In this document: positions 48,012 to 58,372 of the stretch, piece after piece
Layout: every line of letters starts with the position of its first letter
Numbering within the stretch: the first letter of the stretch is position 1
DNA from: Bryobacterales bacterium
GTDB lineage: Bacteria > Acidobacteriota > Terriglobia > Bryobacterales > Bryobacteraceae
Assembly: GCA_020846745.1 (NCBI GenBank)
Contig: JADLDI010000064.1
Span: 34,358-98,357, forward strand
Direction of reading: 5' to 3'
DNA: 64,000 bases
Notes under the pieces: generated by a model
Database searches by the model: none
The model's input: the letters and a program-made list of their open reading frames with translations, nothing else
What the model was told of the DNA's origin: nothing
Translations under genes and position numbers: made by a program

Positions 48012-48737
48012 ATGGCACAGTGGAACGGATTTGCGCCGGAGGCGCTGGAGTTTTTCAGGCAGTTGGAAGAGAACAATACGCGGGAGTGGTTTCAGCCTCG
48101 CAAGCAAATCTACGATGACACGCTGCGGGAGCCGATGATTGAACTGGTTGAGACTGTCAACTCCAGGTTGGCGGACGCTGCGCCGGATTTTGTTACTGAG
48201 CCTACAAAAGCGATCTATCGCATCTATCGCGACACGCGGTTCAGCAAGGATAAGACTCCCTACAAGACACACATCGGAGCCCTGTGGGTTCACCGGGCAC
48301 TGGGAAAGAATGGGTGTGCGGCACTCTACCTTGGAATCTCCCACAAAGAAGTGGAGGTGGCCGGTGGCGTGTACATGCCTCCGGATGAAGACCTGCGCAC
48401 GTTGCGGGACTATCTCTGCGAGACGCACGAGGAGTTTCGGGCGCTGGCCTCGGCGAAGAAGCTGACGAAGTTACTCGGTGAAGTGCAGGGGGCGCAGTTG
48501 ACCCGGCCGCCGAAGGGATATCCGGCTGAACATCCGGCTGGGGACTTGCTGCGCCGGAAGCAGATCTATTGGTATGTCACGCTGGACCCGGCGATGGCGC
48601 TGTCGAAGAAGTTGCTCACCGAGACATGGCAGCGGTTTGAGGTGCTGTTGCCGGTGGTTCACTTCTTGAATAAGCCGTTGCTCGCCAAAAGCAAGAAGAC
48701 GCGGCAGCGAACGGAGTTTGACCGGGTGGGTTGGTGA
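48012..48737 (+). CDS. DUF2461 domain protein (TIGR02453 family)
   Basis: MAQWNGFAPEALEFFRQLEENNTREWFQPRKQIYDD...IYRDTRFSKDKTPYKTHIGA. Confidence 0.93.
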   Translation: MAQWNGFAPEALEFFRQLEENNTREWFQPRKQIYDDTLREPMIELVETVNSRLADAAPDFVTEPTKAIYRIYRDTRFSKDKTPYKTHIGALWVHRALGKNGCAALYLGISHKEVEVAGGVYMPPDEDLRTLRDYLCETHEEFRALASAKKLTKLLGEVQGAQLTRPPKGYPAEHPAGDLLRRKQIYWYVTLDPAMALSKKLLTETWQRFEVLLPVVHFLNKPLLAKSKKTRQRTEFDRVGW

Positions 48738-48782
48738 TGTGAGCGAAACTTACCGGTTTTTGCGCCTGTTTAGGTGTAAGGC

Positions 48783-48830
48783 GGCGCCTCTGCATTAGTG
48801 TTGATGGTTGGGAAAGAGTGCAGAGGCGCC
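48783..48830. terminator. Inverted repeat between convergent genes, possible bidirectional terminator
   Basis: Perfect 12-bp arms GGCGCCTCTGCA...TGCAGAGGCGCC with a 24-nt loop, followed by TTT. Confidence 0.55.
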
Positions 48831-48896
48831 TTTGGGTTATTGACTAGACGAACGCAGACGCTTGGCGTTAGGTTCCGTTGAAGATTTTTCTGACGG

Positions 48897-50075
48897 TTAG
48901 TGGTGCAGGAGCATACCCACCAGGGCGTTGACGAACAGGGCGACGAGGCCGATCGGAATCAGGCGCTTCCAGCCGATGTCCATTAACTGGTCATACCGGA
49001 ACCGGGGGAAGGTGCCGCGGAACCAGATCATCGAGTAGATGATCAGGGCAACTTTGAAGAAAAACCAGAACGGTCCGCTGACCGCATTACCCACTCCGGG
49101 AATCAGGAACACCAAACCGATCAGGATCAACAGGAGAGCCACCGCGATCATCCCAGGGCGGTGCCAGCCGCGGAGGCGTTTGGTGAGGCGGAAGGAGAGG
49201 AGTCCGGAACCGATGAACAGGACGAGCGGGACGCCGACATTAAAGGGGAGTTCGAGGAAGCCCACATTCGCAAAGGGCCGCAGCCAGCCGCCGAGGAACA
49301 GCGTGACCATCACAGACGCCACCACGAAGATGTTGGCGTATTCGGCCAGGAAGTAAAGAGCCCAGCGGAAGCCGCTGTATTCGGTGTGGAAGCCGGCGAC
49401 CAGTTCGCTTTCGGCTTCAGGCAGGTCGAACGGGGCGCGATTCGTTTCAGCCACAGCGGCGATCAGGTAGACCACAAACGGGATGAGCATCAGGCCGAAG
49501 TTGTCGAAGGCCAGCCACAGGCCGCGTTCTTTCTGCACACGGACGATTTCGACCATGCTGAGCGAACCGGCGGCCATCACACCAGTGACGAGCGCGATGG
49601 CTAAAGCAACTTCGTAGCTGACCAACTGGGCGGCGCTGCGCAGTGCGCCGAGGAGCGAATAGTGGCTGTTGGAGGCCCAACCGCCGAGGACAATGCCCAG
49701 GATGCCGACTGCGGACATCGCGGAGATGATCAGCAGGCCCACGTTGACGTCGGCCACGCGAAGACGGTCGCTGAACGGAATGACGGAAAAGGCGGTGAGC
49801 GCCGTGAAGGTGGAGATCACGGGCGCCAGCCAGAAAATGACCTTGTCGGATTCCGCGGGAACGATATCCTCTTTAATAAGCAGTTTGACGGCGTCAGCGA
49901 TGGGCTGCAGCAGGCCGTGCGGACCGACGCGCATGGGGCCGAGCCGCACCTGCATATCAGCCAGCACTTTGCGTTCTACCAGGACGATGTAGCCGGCCAG
50001 GAGCGGGAAGGCTCCAATGATGACGAGCGTCAGGACGACCGGGATGAACATCGGATGTTGAACGATGGTTTCCAT
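48897..50075 (-). CDS. nuoH: NADH-quinone oxidoreductase subunit H
   Basis: VERKVLADMQVRLGPMRVGPHGLLQPIADAVKLLIKE; ETNRAPFDLPEAESELVAGFHTEYSG. Confidence 0.97.
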   Translation of the reverse strand: METIVQHPMFIPVVLTLVIIGAFPLLAGYIVLVERKVLADMQVRLGPMRVGPHGLLQPIADAVKLLIKEDIVPAESDKVIFWLAPVISTFTALTAFSVIPFSDRLRVADVNVGLLIISAMSAVGILGIVLGGWASNSHYSLLGALRSAAQLVSYEVALAIALVTGVMAAGSLSMVEIVRVQKERGLWLAFDNFGLMLIPFVVYLIAAVAETNRAPFDLPEAESELVAGFHTEYSGFRWALYFLAEYANIFVVASVMVTLFLGGWLRPFANVGFLELPFNVGVPLVLFIGSGLLSFRLTKRLRGWHRPGMIAVALLLILIGLVFLIPGVGNAVSGPFWFFFKVALIIYSMIWFRGTFPRFRYDQLMDIGWKRLIPIGLVALFVNALVGMLLHH

Positions 50076-50078
50076 GAA

Positions 50079-51548
50079 TTACCTCAAGACGGAGGTCCGG
50101 GCCAGGGCGATGAAAGGCTCCGGCATGATGCCGATGATGAGCGTGAGCGCGCCGCTTAGCACGAGTGCGACACGCATGCCCCAACTGGAGGACAGCGGAC
50201 CTCGATCTTCCGCGTCGGACAGGAACATGCTGCGGACGATGCGGAAGTAATAAAAGATCGCGACGGCGACGTAAATAGCGGCGACGGCGGCGAGCAGATA
50301 GTGCTGTGTCTCAATAAGTGAAAGGAAGATGTAGTACTTGCCGATGAAGCCGGCCGTGGGCGGAAGTCCTGCGAGCGACAGCATGAAGATGAGCATCAGG
50401 ACCGCATAGCCGGGGCTCTTGTGCATCAGGCCGTTTAAGTCTTCGATGTCCTCGCCCAAAAGATCTTTGCGGCGCAAAGCGACCACCACGAGGAACGCGC
50501 CAATGGTCATGAATGTATAGACCAGCGCGTACACCGCGATGGCCTGCATGCCGCGCTGATTGCCGGCGATCAAGCCGAGCAGCATGTAACCCGCGTGTGA
50601 AATCGACGAGTACGCAAGCAGTCGCTTGATGTTCGATTGCGTGACGGCGGCGAGGTTGCCCACAGTCAGGCTGAGGATCGCAACAGCCACGAGCAGCGGT
50701 TCCCACACCACGCGACTGGTGGCGAACGGACCCTGAAACAGCCGCAGCAGTAGGGCGAACGACGCCGCTTTTGAGCCGACCGATAGAAATGCGGTCACCG
50801 TAGTGGGCGCGCCTTCATAGGTATCGGGCGCCCACATGTGGAACGGGACGGCCGCAACCTTAAAGAGCAGGCCGACGGCGGTGGTCGCCAGGCCGAGGAA
50901 GAACACAGGGTCCCACGGGTCGCGCTGGCTGAGCGCGGCGGTGATGTCGCGCAGGCGTGTGGAACCGGAGAGTCCGTACAAGATGGAGAAGCCGTAGGCG
51001 AGGAAGCCCGAAGAGAACGCGCCGAGAATCAGGTACTTCATCGCGGCTTCATTCGAGCGCCGGTCGGACCGGAGGAAGCCCACCATCACGTAGAACGAGA
51101 CGGCCATCAGTTCGAGGCCGACGAAGATAGTAACTAAGTCAGTAGCGGCGGCGAGCAGGAACATGCCGCTCTGCGCGAGCAGCATGAGTCCGTAGTATTC
51201 GCCGTGATGCTCGCGTTCGATGGCGAGATAGCAGTAGGAGATCAACGCGATCAGGACGACCGTGGCGACGAAGATCCAATTAAAGAAGACAGCCAGACCG
51301 TCAATCGTGAGGGCGCCGCCGAAGGCGGTCAAACTGCCGCCCGGTTGCGCGGCGAGGAAGACGTGCTGCCGATAGAGTGCGGAAGCGGTGAACGCTTCGG
51401 CCAACAGGACAATCCACACCAGGCGCGTCTTCTGCGCCACATCCAGGAAAAAGTCAACGATCAACAACCCGCAGCCGAACAGCGCCAACAGCAGGCAGGG
51501 CAGCAACGCGAAGTGTTCTGTGGCGGTATAGAACTGAGAGAGGTTCAT
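50079..51548 (-). CDS. nuoN: NADH-quinone oxidoreductase subunit N
   Basis: KYLILGAFSSGFLAYGFSILYG; AAVPFHMWAPDTYEGAPTTVTAFLSVGSKAA. Confidence 0.96.
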   Translation of the reverse strand: MNLSQFYTATEHFALLPCLLLALFGCGLLIVDFFLDVAQKTRLVWIVLLAEAFTASALYRQHVFLAAQPGGSLTAFGGALTIDGLAVFFNWIFVATVVLIALISYCYLAIEREHHGEYYGLMLLAQSGMFLLAAATDLVTIFVGLELMAVSFYVMVGFLRSDRRSNEAAMKYLILGAFSSGFLAYGFSILYGLSGSTRLRDITAALSQRDPWDPVFFLGLATTAVGLLFKVAAVPFHMWAPDTYEGAPTTVTAFLSVGSKAASFALLLRLFQGPFATSRVVWEPLLVAVAILSLTVGNLAAVTQSNIKRLLAYSSISHAGYMLLGLIAGNQRGMQAIAVYALVYTFMTIGAFLVVVALRRKDLLGEDIEDLNGLMHKSPGYAVLMLIFMLSLAGLPPTAGFIGKYYIFLSLIETQHYLLAAVAAIYVAVAIFYYFRIVRSMFLSDAEDRGPLSSSWGMRVALVLSGALTLIIGIMPEPFIALARTSVLR

Positions 51549-53047
51549 CGCACTACCCCCGCGAAGTATTCGGGCCGAATGCGTTCGACTAGCAACGCAA
51601 CGGGTTTCTCGAGTATTTCAAAGTAAGGCTTGGGATAGATACCGATCCAAATGGCCCAAACGACTAACGGTGCGAAAACGACATACTCGCGAAGGCTCAG
51701 GTCGGGCAGTTTCTCATTCGCCGGATTAGTTACCGTACCGAGCATGGTTCGCTGATAGAGCCAGAGGAGATAGGCCGCGCCTAGTATGACGCCAGGTACG
51801 GCCAAGGCCGCCCACCAGTGGTTGGCTTCGAACGCGCCTTGCAGGATGGTGAACTCGCCGACGAAGCCATTCAACAGCGGCAGGCCCGCGGAGCTGAGCA
51901 TGGCGAACGCGAACATTTTGGCGAAGTTCGGAGTAATGTGCGCCAACCCACCGTATTCGCTGATCGCACGCGTGTGGCGGCGTTCGTAGGCAACACCGAC
52001 GATCAAGAAGAGCATGCCAGTGGAGATGCCGTGGTTGATCTGCTGGATAATGCTGCCGGCCAGTCCGTTGGGATTCAGCGAGAAGATACCCAAGGTGCAG
52101 AAGCCTAAGTGGCTGACCGAGGAGTAAGCCACCAGACGCTTCCAGTCGGACTGCATGAGGCTGACAAACGCGCCGTATAAGATACCGATAATCGAAAGGG
52201 CGGCGATCACCTGGACGATGGAAGGGTCCATCGACGCCTTGGGCAGCAGCGGAAGGGAGAAACGGATAAATCCGTAAGTGCCCATCTTCAGCAGGACAGC
52301 CGCCAGAATGACCGACCCGGCCGTAGGCGCCTCCGTATGCGCGTCGGGCAGCCAGGTGTGGAACGGGAACATCGGCACTTTGATGGCAAAGCCGAAGAAG
52401 AACGCCCAGAACACCCAGCGCTGCAGGCCGAGCGACATTTCGGTCTTCATCAGGTCCGCAATCGCGAAGCTGTAAGCGCCGGTTTGCGCGTGGTATTGGA
52501 AGAACAGCGTCAGAATGCCGAGCAGCAGCAGGACACTGCCGGCCAGAGTATAAAGGAAGAACTTGATGGCGGCATAGAGGCGCCGTCCGCTGCCGTAGAC
52601 GCCGATCAGGAAGTACATCGGCACCAGCACCACTTCCCAGAAGATGAACCACAGGAAAAAGTCGAGCGACAGGAATACGCCGAGCATCCCGGTTTGCAGG
52701 ATGAGCAGCATGGCGTAGTACGCGCGGGTCTTTTCGTGAATGGCGTTCCAGGAAGAGAGCACGGCGATGACGCCGATCAGCGTCGTCAGCATCACGAGTA
52801 AGAGGCTGATGCCGTCGATACCCAGGTGATACTGAATGCCGAACGTAGGAATCCAGTCGACGCGTTCCACAAACTGGAAGCCGCCATTCGACTTATCGAA
52901 GTTCGTCACCAGCGGCAGCGAGATCAGAAAGCCGGCAAGGGCGACGATGTTCGCCCAAATCCGTATAGCCGACTTAGGCAGCGCCAGCAGGACCAGAGCG
53001 CCTGCCAGCGGCAAGAAAAGAATGTAACTCAGCAGATGCTCGTTCAT
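51545..53047 (-). CDS. nuoM: NADH-quinone oxidoreductase subunit M
   Basis: FGFAIKVPMFPFHTWLPDAHTEAPTAGSVILAAVLLKMGTYG. Confidence 0.96.
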   Translation of the reverse strand: MNEHLLSYILFLPLAGALVLLALPKSAIRIWANIVALAGFLISLPLVTNFDKSNGGFQFVERVDWIPTFGIQYHLGIDGISLLLVMLTTLIGVIAVLSSWNAIHEKTRAYYAMLLILQTGMLGVFLSLDFFLWFIFWEVVLVPMYFLIGVYGSGRRLYAAIKFFLYTLAGSVLLLLGILTLFFQYHAQTGAYSFAIADLMKTEMSLGLQRWVFWAFFFGFAIKVPMFPFHTWLPDAHTEAPTAGSVILAAVLLKMGTYGFIRFSLPLLPKASMDPSIVQVIAALSIIGILYGAFVSLMQSDWKRLVAYSSVSHLGFCTLGIFSLNPNGLAGSIIQQINHGISTGMLFLIVGVAYERRHTRAISEYGGLAHITPNFAKMFAFAMLSSAGLPLLNGFVGEFTILQGAFEANHWWAALAVPGVILGAAYLLWLYQRTMLGTVTNPANEKLPDLSLREYVVFAPLVVWAIWIGIYPKPYFEILEKPVALLVERIRPEYFAGVVR

Positions 53048-55077
53048 TGCGTTAAGTAATAGAGGAAGGCGAGCGCGACGCCGCCCGTGAAGATGAGCGC
53101 ATACGACTGCACATATCCGCTCTGAACGACGCGGACGGGAAACGATGCGACTTTCACGGCAAAGGCGCTAAGGCGCACGAGGCCATCAATAATCCAAGTG
53201 TCCCACCACATGGAAATGGTAGAGGTAAATCGTGTGAGCCAACCGGCTCCGTTCACACCCCCGTCGACCACCCGGCGATCGATACCGAACAATAACTTAC
53301 CGCCGCCCAGGACAAGCCCGCGGACGAACAGGAAATCGTATATCTCATCGACGTACCACTTATTGAGTAAGGTCGTGTAGAGGGGGCCGCCGACTTTGGC
53401 TTTGTAGAAGCGGCTCGCGAGGAAGATACCGCCAAAGGCGATCGCGATCGAAAGGCCCATCAGCAGGTACTCGGTGGTATGGTCGCCATGACCTTCGGCC
53501 ATCGGCAGTTCGAGCCAGTGCTCAAACGGTTTGTGAATCCAGCCGGCGGCGATGCTGCCCAGGGCGAGCATTATCAGAGGCACGGTCATCGTCTTAGGCG
53601 ACTCGTGTACATGATGGGCAACTTCTTCGCTCATGCGCGGCTCGCCGTAGAAGGTGAGATACATCAGCCGCCACATATAGAAAGCAGTCATCAGGGCCGT
53701 AGTGATGCCGACCACATATACCGCATGCGAACCAAGCGGCGCTTGCCAGACTTCCCATAGGATTTCGTCTTTGGAGAAGAATCCGGCCAAACCCGGCACG
53801 CCCGCGATGGCGAGCGAGCCGATGAACATCGTCCAGTGAGTGATCGGTATTTTGTTCTTCAACCCGCCCATGTGGCGCATGTCCTGTTCGCCCGACATCG
53901 CGTGAATCACAGAGCCGGACCCAAGAAACAGCAGGGCCTTAAAGAAAGCATGCGTATAAAGATGGAAGACCGCGACCCAGTAAGCCCCCGCACCGGCCGC
54001 CATGAACATGAAGCCTAACTGGCTGACGGTAGAGTAAGCGAGTACACGCTTAATGTCGTTCTGCGTCAATGCGATGGTGGCGGCGAGAATGGCCGTAAAG
54101 GCGCCAATGGTCATCACGATGGCGCTGGTGGACGGCGTCAACACAAACAACGCACTCGACCGGGCCACCATGTAGACTCCGGCCGTCACCATGGTGGCCG
54201 CATGGATGAGGGCCGATACGGGCGTTGGGCCTTCCATCGCATCGGGCAGCCAGACATATAACGGGAACTGCGCGCTCTTGCCCGTTGCGCCCACAAAGAG
54301 GAGCAACGCGGTCATGCTCAGCACGCCGAACCCGGCAGTCTCAACAGGCATGCCCTTGAGTGCGGCGTTCACGTCGACAAAACGCAGCGTGCCGACGGTG
54401 GACATCAGCAGCAGCATCGCGAGGATAAATCCGGCATCCCCAATACGGTTGACCAGGAACGCCTTCTTGCCCGCGTCGCCCGCCGACTTCTTATGGAAGT
54501 AGAAGCCGATGAGCAGGTAACTACAGAGGCCGACACCTTCCCATCCGACAAACAGCAAGGCGTAGTTATTGGCCAGAACCAACACCAGCATGAAGAATAC
54601 GAAGAGGTTCAGATATCCGAAAAACCGATAAAAGCCGCCGTCATGGGCCATGTACCCTACCGAGTACACATGGATCAAAAAGCCGATGCCGGTCACGACC
54701 AGGATCATGACGCTCGAGATCGGGTCGAGCAGGAAGCCCCAGTCGGCGGCGAAGCGGCCGATCGTGCCGTTCGATAAGTGGAACGGCAGCCCGGCGATCC
54801 AGGTGAATTGGATTACCTGATGAACGCGTTCATGTTGCGAGGCCAGTTGAATAACCGCACCGAGCGAAAGGATAAACGAGGCGAGCACCATGCCCGGACA
54901 CAGCAACCCGATAAGAGCCCGTGTAGCCGGCGGGTGATGGTGATGATGACCGCCGCCATGCGAAGAGTCGTGCCCATAGGGCGCCTGCGGATCGAGACGC
55001 TTCCCGATCAGCAGCATCAACGCCGCCCCCCCCAGCGGGAACAGCGGAATGAGCCAGATCAGTTCAAGAAAGTTCAC
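53044..55077 (-). CDS. nuoL: NADH-quinone oxidoreductase subunit L
   Basis: GKSAQFPLYVWLPDAMEGPTPVSALIHAATMVTAGVYMVARSS. Confidence 0.97.
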   Translation of the reverse strand: MNFLELIWLIPLFPLGGAALMLLIGKRLDPQAPYGHDSSHGGGHHHHHPPATRALIGLLCPGMVLASFILSLGAVIQLASQHERVHQVIQFTWIAGLPFHLSNGTIGRFAADWGFLLDPISSVMILVVTGIGFLIHVYSVGYMAHDGGFYRFFGYLNLFVFFMLVLVLANNYALLFVGWEGVGLCSYLLIGFYFHKKSAGDAGKKAFLVNRIGDAGFILAMLLLMSTVGTLRFVDVNAALKGMPVETAGFGVLSMTALLLFVGATGKSAQFPLYVWLPDAMEGPTPVSALIHAATMVTAGVYMVARSSALFVLTPSTSAIVMTIGAFTAILAATIALTQNDIKRVLAYSTVSQLGFMFMAAGAGAYWVAVFHLYTHAFFKALLFLGSGSVIHAMSGEQDMRHMGGLKNKIPITHWTMFIGSLAIAGVPGLAGFFSKDEILWEVWQAPLGSHAVYVVGITTALMTAFYMWRLMYLTFYGEPRMSEEVAHHVHESPKTMTVPLIMLALGSIAAGWIHKPFEHWLELPMAEGHGDHTTEYLLMGLSIAIAFGGIFLASRFYKAKVGGPLYTTLLNKWYVDEIYDFLFVRGLVLGGGKLLFGIDRRVVDGGVNGAGWLTRFTSTISMWWDTWIIDGLVRLSAFAVKVASFPVRVVQSGYVQSYALIFTGGVALAFLYYLTQ

Positions 55078-55090
55078 AAGCAGCCGTTTC

Positions 55091-55399
55091 TTACCACTTC
55101 AAAAGATCGATCTCGTCCGCGAGGACGGTTTCTTTATTACGGAACAGCGCGATCAGGATGCCAAGACCGACAGCCGCTTCCGCCACCGCGATCGTAATCA
55201 CAAAAATCGCGAAGATCTGTCCTTGCAAGTTGGCGTTCATCTTTGAAAACGCGACCAGGTTGATGTTGACCGCGTTGAGGATGAGTTCGAGCGACATCAG
55301 CACGATGACGATGTTGCGCCGTGTGATGACGCCGATCGTTCCGATCAGCAACAACGCGGCGCTCAGCGCCAGGTAATGCGTAGTCGTTATCGCTTGCAT
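55091..55399 (-). CDS. nuoK: NADH-quinone oxidoreductase subunit K
   Basis: NIVIVLMSLELILNAVNINLVAFS. Confidence 0.95.
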   Translation of the reverse strand: MQAITTTHYLALSAALLLIGTIGVITRRNIVIVLMSLELILNAVNINLVAFSKMNANLQGQIFAIFVITIAVAEAAVGLGILIALFRNKETVLADEIDLLKW

Positions 55400-55402
55400 A
55401 AT

Positions 55403-55915
55403 TCAGATCTTCTTCTTCGCCATCATGACGGAACCGACAATGGCGACCAGCAGAAGTATCGAAGCAACCTCAAAGGGCAGCAGATACTCCGAGAACAAAA
55501 CATCAGCTAATTGTTCCGTGTTGCCCAGCTTAGTAGCCGCGGCCGGAGCGTGGTCCGGCAGGGCCTTCAATGAGGTACCGGCGCGACGGAAAAACCACGC
55601 CAGTTGCGCACCCACCAGGCCCACCGTTACTAAGCCGAGCAACCATTGGTTATTGAATTGGCGCTGTTTCGACGCTTCGTCCAGGTTCACTAGCATGATC
55701 ACAAACAGAAACAGCACCATGATGCCGCCGATGTAAAGCACAATCTGGACGGCAAACAGAAACTCAGCGGACTGGAGCAGGTACAATCCAGCCACGCCGA
55801 GCAGAGAAACAATCAGAGACAGCGCCGAATGAACGGCGTTGCGGCGCGTGATGGTGAACACGGCCCCCAGCAGCGTCATCACCGCGAAAGCATAGAAAAG
55901 GAACGTATCAGCCAT
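55403..55915 (-). CDS. nuoJ: NADH-quinone oxidoreductase subunit J
   Basis: LQSAEFLFAVQIVLYIGGIMVLFLFVIMLVNL. Confidence 0.95.
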   Translation of the reverse strand: MADTFLFYAFAVMTLLGAVFTITRRNAVHSALSLIVSLLGVAGLYLLQSAEFLFAVQIVLYIGGIMVLFLFVIMLVNLDEASKQRQFNNQWLLGLVTVGLVGAQLAWFFRRAGTSLKALPDHAPAAATKLGNTEQLADVLFSEYLLPFEVASILLLVAIVGSVMMAKKKI

Positions 55916-56368
55916 TTACCGGTAGCGGGTCGGTTTCGGACCCTCCTCCAGCATCTGCCGGTCCCAGATCATGCCCTCGCGCGAGTAACTGGCGAGTTCA
56001 AAATCCTGGGTCAGCTCAAGTGCGTCCACCGGGCAGGCGTCTTCACAAAGTCCGCAGAACATACAGCGCGAGGTGTCGTAAGTGAAGGTGATCAGTTCCT
56101 TGCGCTTGGTCTGCTCATTCCGCTCGCTGGTGACGACGATCAAGTTTTCCGGACAGGCGAGCGCGCATAAGTTACACGAGATACAAAGCGTCTCGCCCGT
56201 GTCGGGATTGATATTCAAACGCGGAGCGCCGCGATAACGCTCGGCCACTTGCGGCCGCTCTGCGGGATATTGCTCGGTGTAGATGTTCTTGGGGTGCTGA
56301 TTGCGGAATGTCACCCACAAGCCTTGCAACAAATCGACCAGGAAGATCTTTCTCAGGATATCGGCCAT
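55916..56368 (-). CDS. nuoI: NADH-quinone oxidoreductase subunit I
   Basis: CISCNLCALACPENL and CMFCGLCEDACPVDAL 4Fe-4S motifs. Confidence 0.96.
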   Translation of the reverse strand: MADILRKIFLVDLLQGLWVTFRNQHPKNIYTEQYPAERPQVAERYRGAPRLNINPDTGETLCISCNLCALACPENLIVVTSERNEQTKRKELITFTYDTSRCMFCGLCEDACPVDALELTQDFELASYSREGMIWDRQMLEEGPKPTRYR

Positions 56369-57481
56369 TTAACGGTCCACCTCGCCGAGGACAATGTCGG
56401 TGGTGCCGATGATGGCCACCACGTCCGCCACCAACGCACCGCGCACCATATAGTCGACCGACTGTAAATTGACAAACGAGGGCGGCCGCACACGCACACG
56501 GTACGGTTGCGTGGAGCCGTCGCTCACAATCAGATATCCGAGTTCGCCCTTGGGCGCCTCAATGGATACATAGGCTTCGCCGACCGGCGGTTTGATCACC
56601 TTCGGCACCTTGGCCATGATGGGGCCGGCCGGAATGTCGGCGACCGCCTGTTCAAGAATGCGCACGGATTGCCGCATCTCCTGCATGCGTACTACGTACC
56701 GGTCGTAGGTGTCGGCGTTCTCGCGCGTGGGAATTTCGAAGTCGTATTTCTCGTAGCCCGAGTAAGGTAGTGCCTTGCGAATATCCCATTTCACTCCAGC
56801 AGCGCGTAGCATCGGACCCGTTATTCCTAGTGCCTTGCAATCCGCGGCCCGAAGTATGCCCACGTCGGTGAGCCGTTCCTTCCAAATGCGATTTTCGGAA
56901 AGCAGATCTTCGTACTCGTCGCATTTCGGACCAAACCATTTGCAGAACTTAACGACGTCCTGCTCCATGCCGTCGTACGTTTCATACTGCAATCCGCCGA
57001 TGCGGAACGCGTGCGTGGTGAGGCGCGCGCCGCAATAAGCTTCGAAAATCTTGAGGATCTCTTCCCGCTCGCGCAACGTATAAAACAGCGGAGTAATCGC
57101 GCCGATATCGAGCGCGTGGGTGCCAAGCCAGATCAGGTGGCTCGCAATCCGGTTCAGTTCCGTCAGGATAACGCGAACCACCTGCGCGCGCGGCGTAGCT
57201 TCCGCATTGAGAAGTTTTTCCACCGCGAGACAGTAACCGAGGCCGTTCGAGACCGATGCGACGTAGTCCATACGGTCCACGTAGGGCGCAAACATCGTGT
57301 AGGTGCGGTTCTCACCGATCTTTTCCACACCGCGGTGCAGATAACCGATGACGCATTCGCTGCCGGTGACGCGTTCGCCGTCGAGTTTCAGGATCACGCG
57401 TAGCACGCCGTGCGTGGACGGGTGCTGCGGACCCATGTTCAAAACCAGTTCGGTGGAATCGAGGAAAGTCGTGTCCGCCAT
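56369..57481 (-). CDS. nuoD: NADH-quinone oxidoreductase subunit D
   Basis: [41 protein letters not shown] at 57481. Confidence 0.96.
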   Translation of the reverse strand: MADTTFLDSTELVLNMGPQHPSTHGVLRVILKLDGERVTGSECVIGYLHRGVEKIGENRTYTMFAPYVDRMDYVASVSNGLGYCLAVEKLLNAEATPRAQVVRVILTELNRIASHLIWLGTHALDIGAITPLFYTLREREEILKIFEAYCGARLTTHAFRIGGLQYETYDGMEQDVVKFCKWFGPKCDEYEDLLSENRIWKERLTDVGILRAADCKALGITGPMLRAAGVKWDIRKALPYSGYEKYDFEIPTRENADTYDRYVVRMQEMRQSVRILEQAVADIPAGPIMAKVPKVIKPPVGEAYVSIEAPKGELGYLIVSDGSTQPYRVRVRPPSFVNLQSVDYMVRGALVADVVAIIGTTDIVLGEVDR

Positions 57482-57483
57482 GG

Positions 57484-58344
57484 CTATTGTGCACTCTCGA
57501 TTCCCAGGTTTTCCTGTACCCAGCGTTCGTCCATTTTGATAATGCTGTACTCCTTGCGGAGCGGGTGCCCTTCCCACTCATCGGGCAGCAGAATACGCTT
57601 CAGGTTCGGATGGCCGTCGAAACGGATTCCAAACATATCAAAGCATTCCCGTTCCAGCCAGTTGGCGCCGATATGCACTCCGGTGACGCTCTCAATCGAA
57701 GCTCCGTCTTTGAACCGTGTCTTTACGCGCAGCCGGTGATTGCGGGAAAAGCTATATAGAACGTAGAAGAGATCAAACTCTTCACCGGCCCGTTTCGGAT
57801 AGTGCGCGGCTGTCACGTCGACCAGATACTCGTAATCGGCCTCACGTTTGAGATAGCCGATGAGCGCGGCAACCGTGGCGGGCTTGGCAAGGATAAAGTC
57901 CTGGCCAAGATAAGTGGCACACTCGACAATGCCGTCGCCAAACTCTTTTTTCACTTGATCCGGCAGGTCACCGGCCCATGGCGTTGATGCCATGACAGCA
58001 GGCGCTTTCGGTGCGGCAGGCTTCGCGGGCGCCGCTGGTTTGGCGGCTCCGGCTGCCGCCATTGGCTTGGCCGCGGCTGCTGCAGGAGGCGTAGGCTTTG
58101 TTGGTGGTGCAGGTGGTGCGGCTTCCGGCTTTGTTGCTTCGGCCTTAGGTTGCGCGGGCACAGCTTCGGTGGCCGGCGGTTTAGACAGTGCTTCTTTTTG
58201 CTCGAGGCTCGCGGACTGCCCGCGGCTTTCCTCGGGAGGAACTCCCGCTTTCCCCCCCGCCGCTGTCTTCACATCCTGTTCAGGTGGGTTATTTGGCTCA
58301 CTGCTGGGGGTTTGCGGCCCAGTCGGAGCCCCTTCATCAGGCAT
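57484..58344 (-). CDS. nuoC: NADH-quinone oxidoreductase subunit C with long Pro/Ala/Lys-rich N-terminal extension
   Basis: C-terminal [38 protein letters not shown]; about 120 aa low-complexity N-terminus. Confidence 0.94.
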   Translation of the reverse strand: MPDEGAPTGPQTPSSEPNNPPEQDVKTAAGGKAGVPPEESRGQSASLEQKEALSKPPATEAVPAQPKAEATKPEAAPPAPPTKPTPPAAAAAKPMAAAGAAKPAAPAKPAAPKAPAVMASTPWAGDLPDQVKKEFGDGIVECATYLGQDFILAKPATVAALIGYLKREADYEYLVDVTAAHYPKRAGEEFDLFYVLYSFSRNHRLRVKTRFKDGASIESVTGVHIGANWLERECFDMFGIRFDGHPNLKRILLPDEWEGHPLRKEYSIIKMDERWVQENLGIESAQ

Positions 58345-58372
58345 ATTGCTCCAGAAACGTAGGATATCGCAG

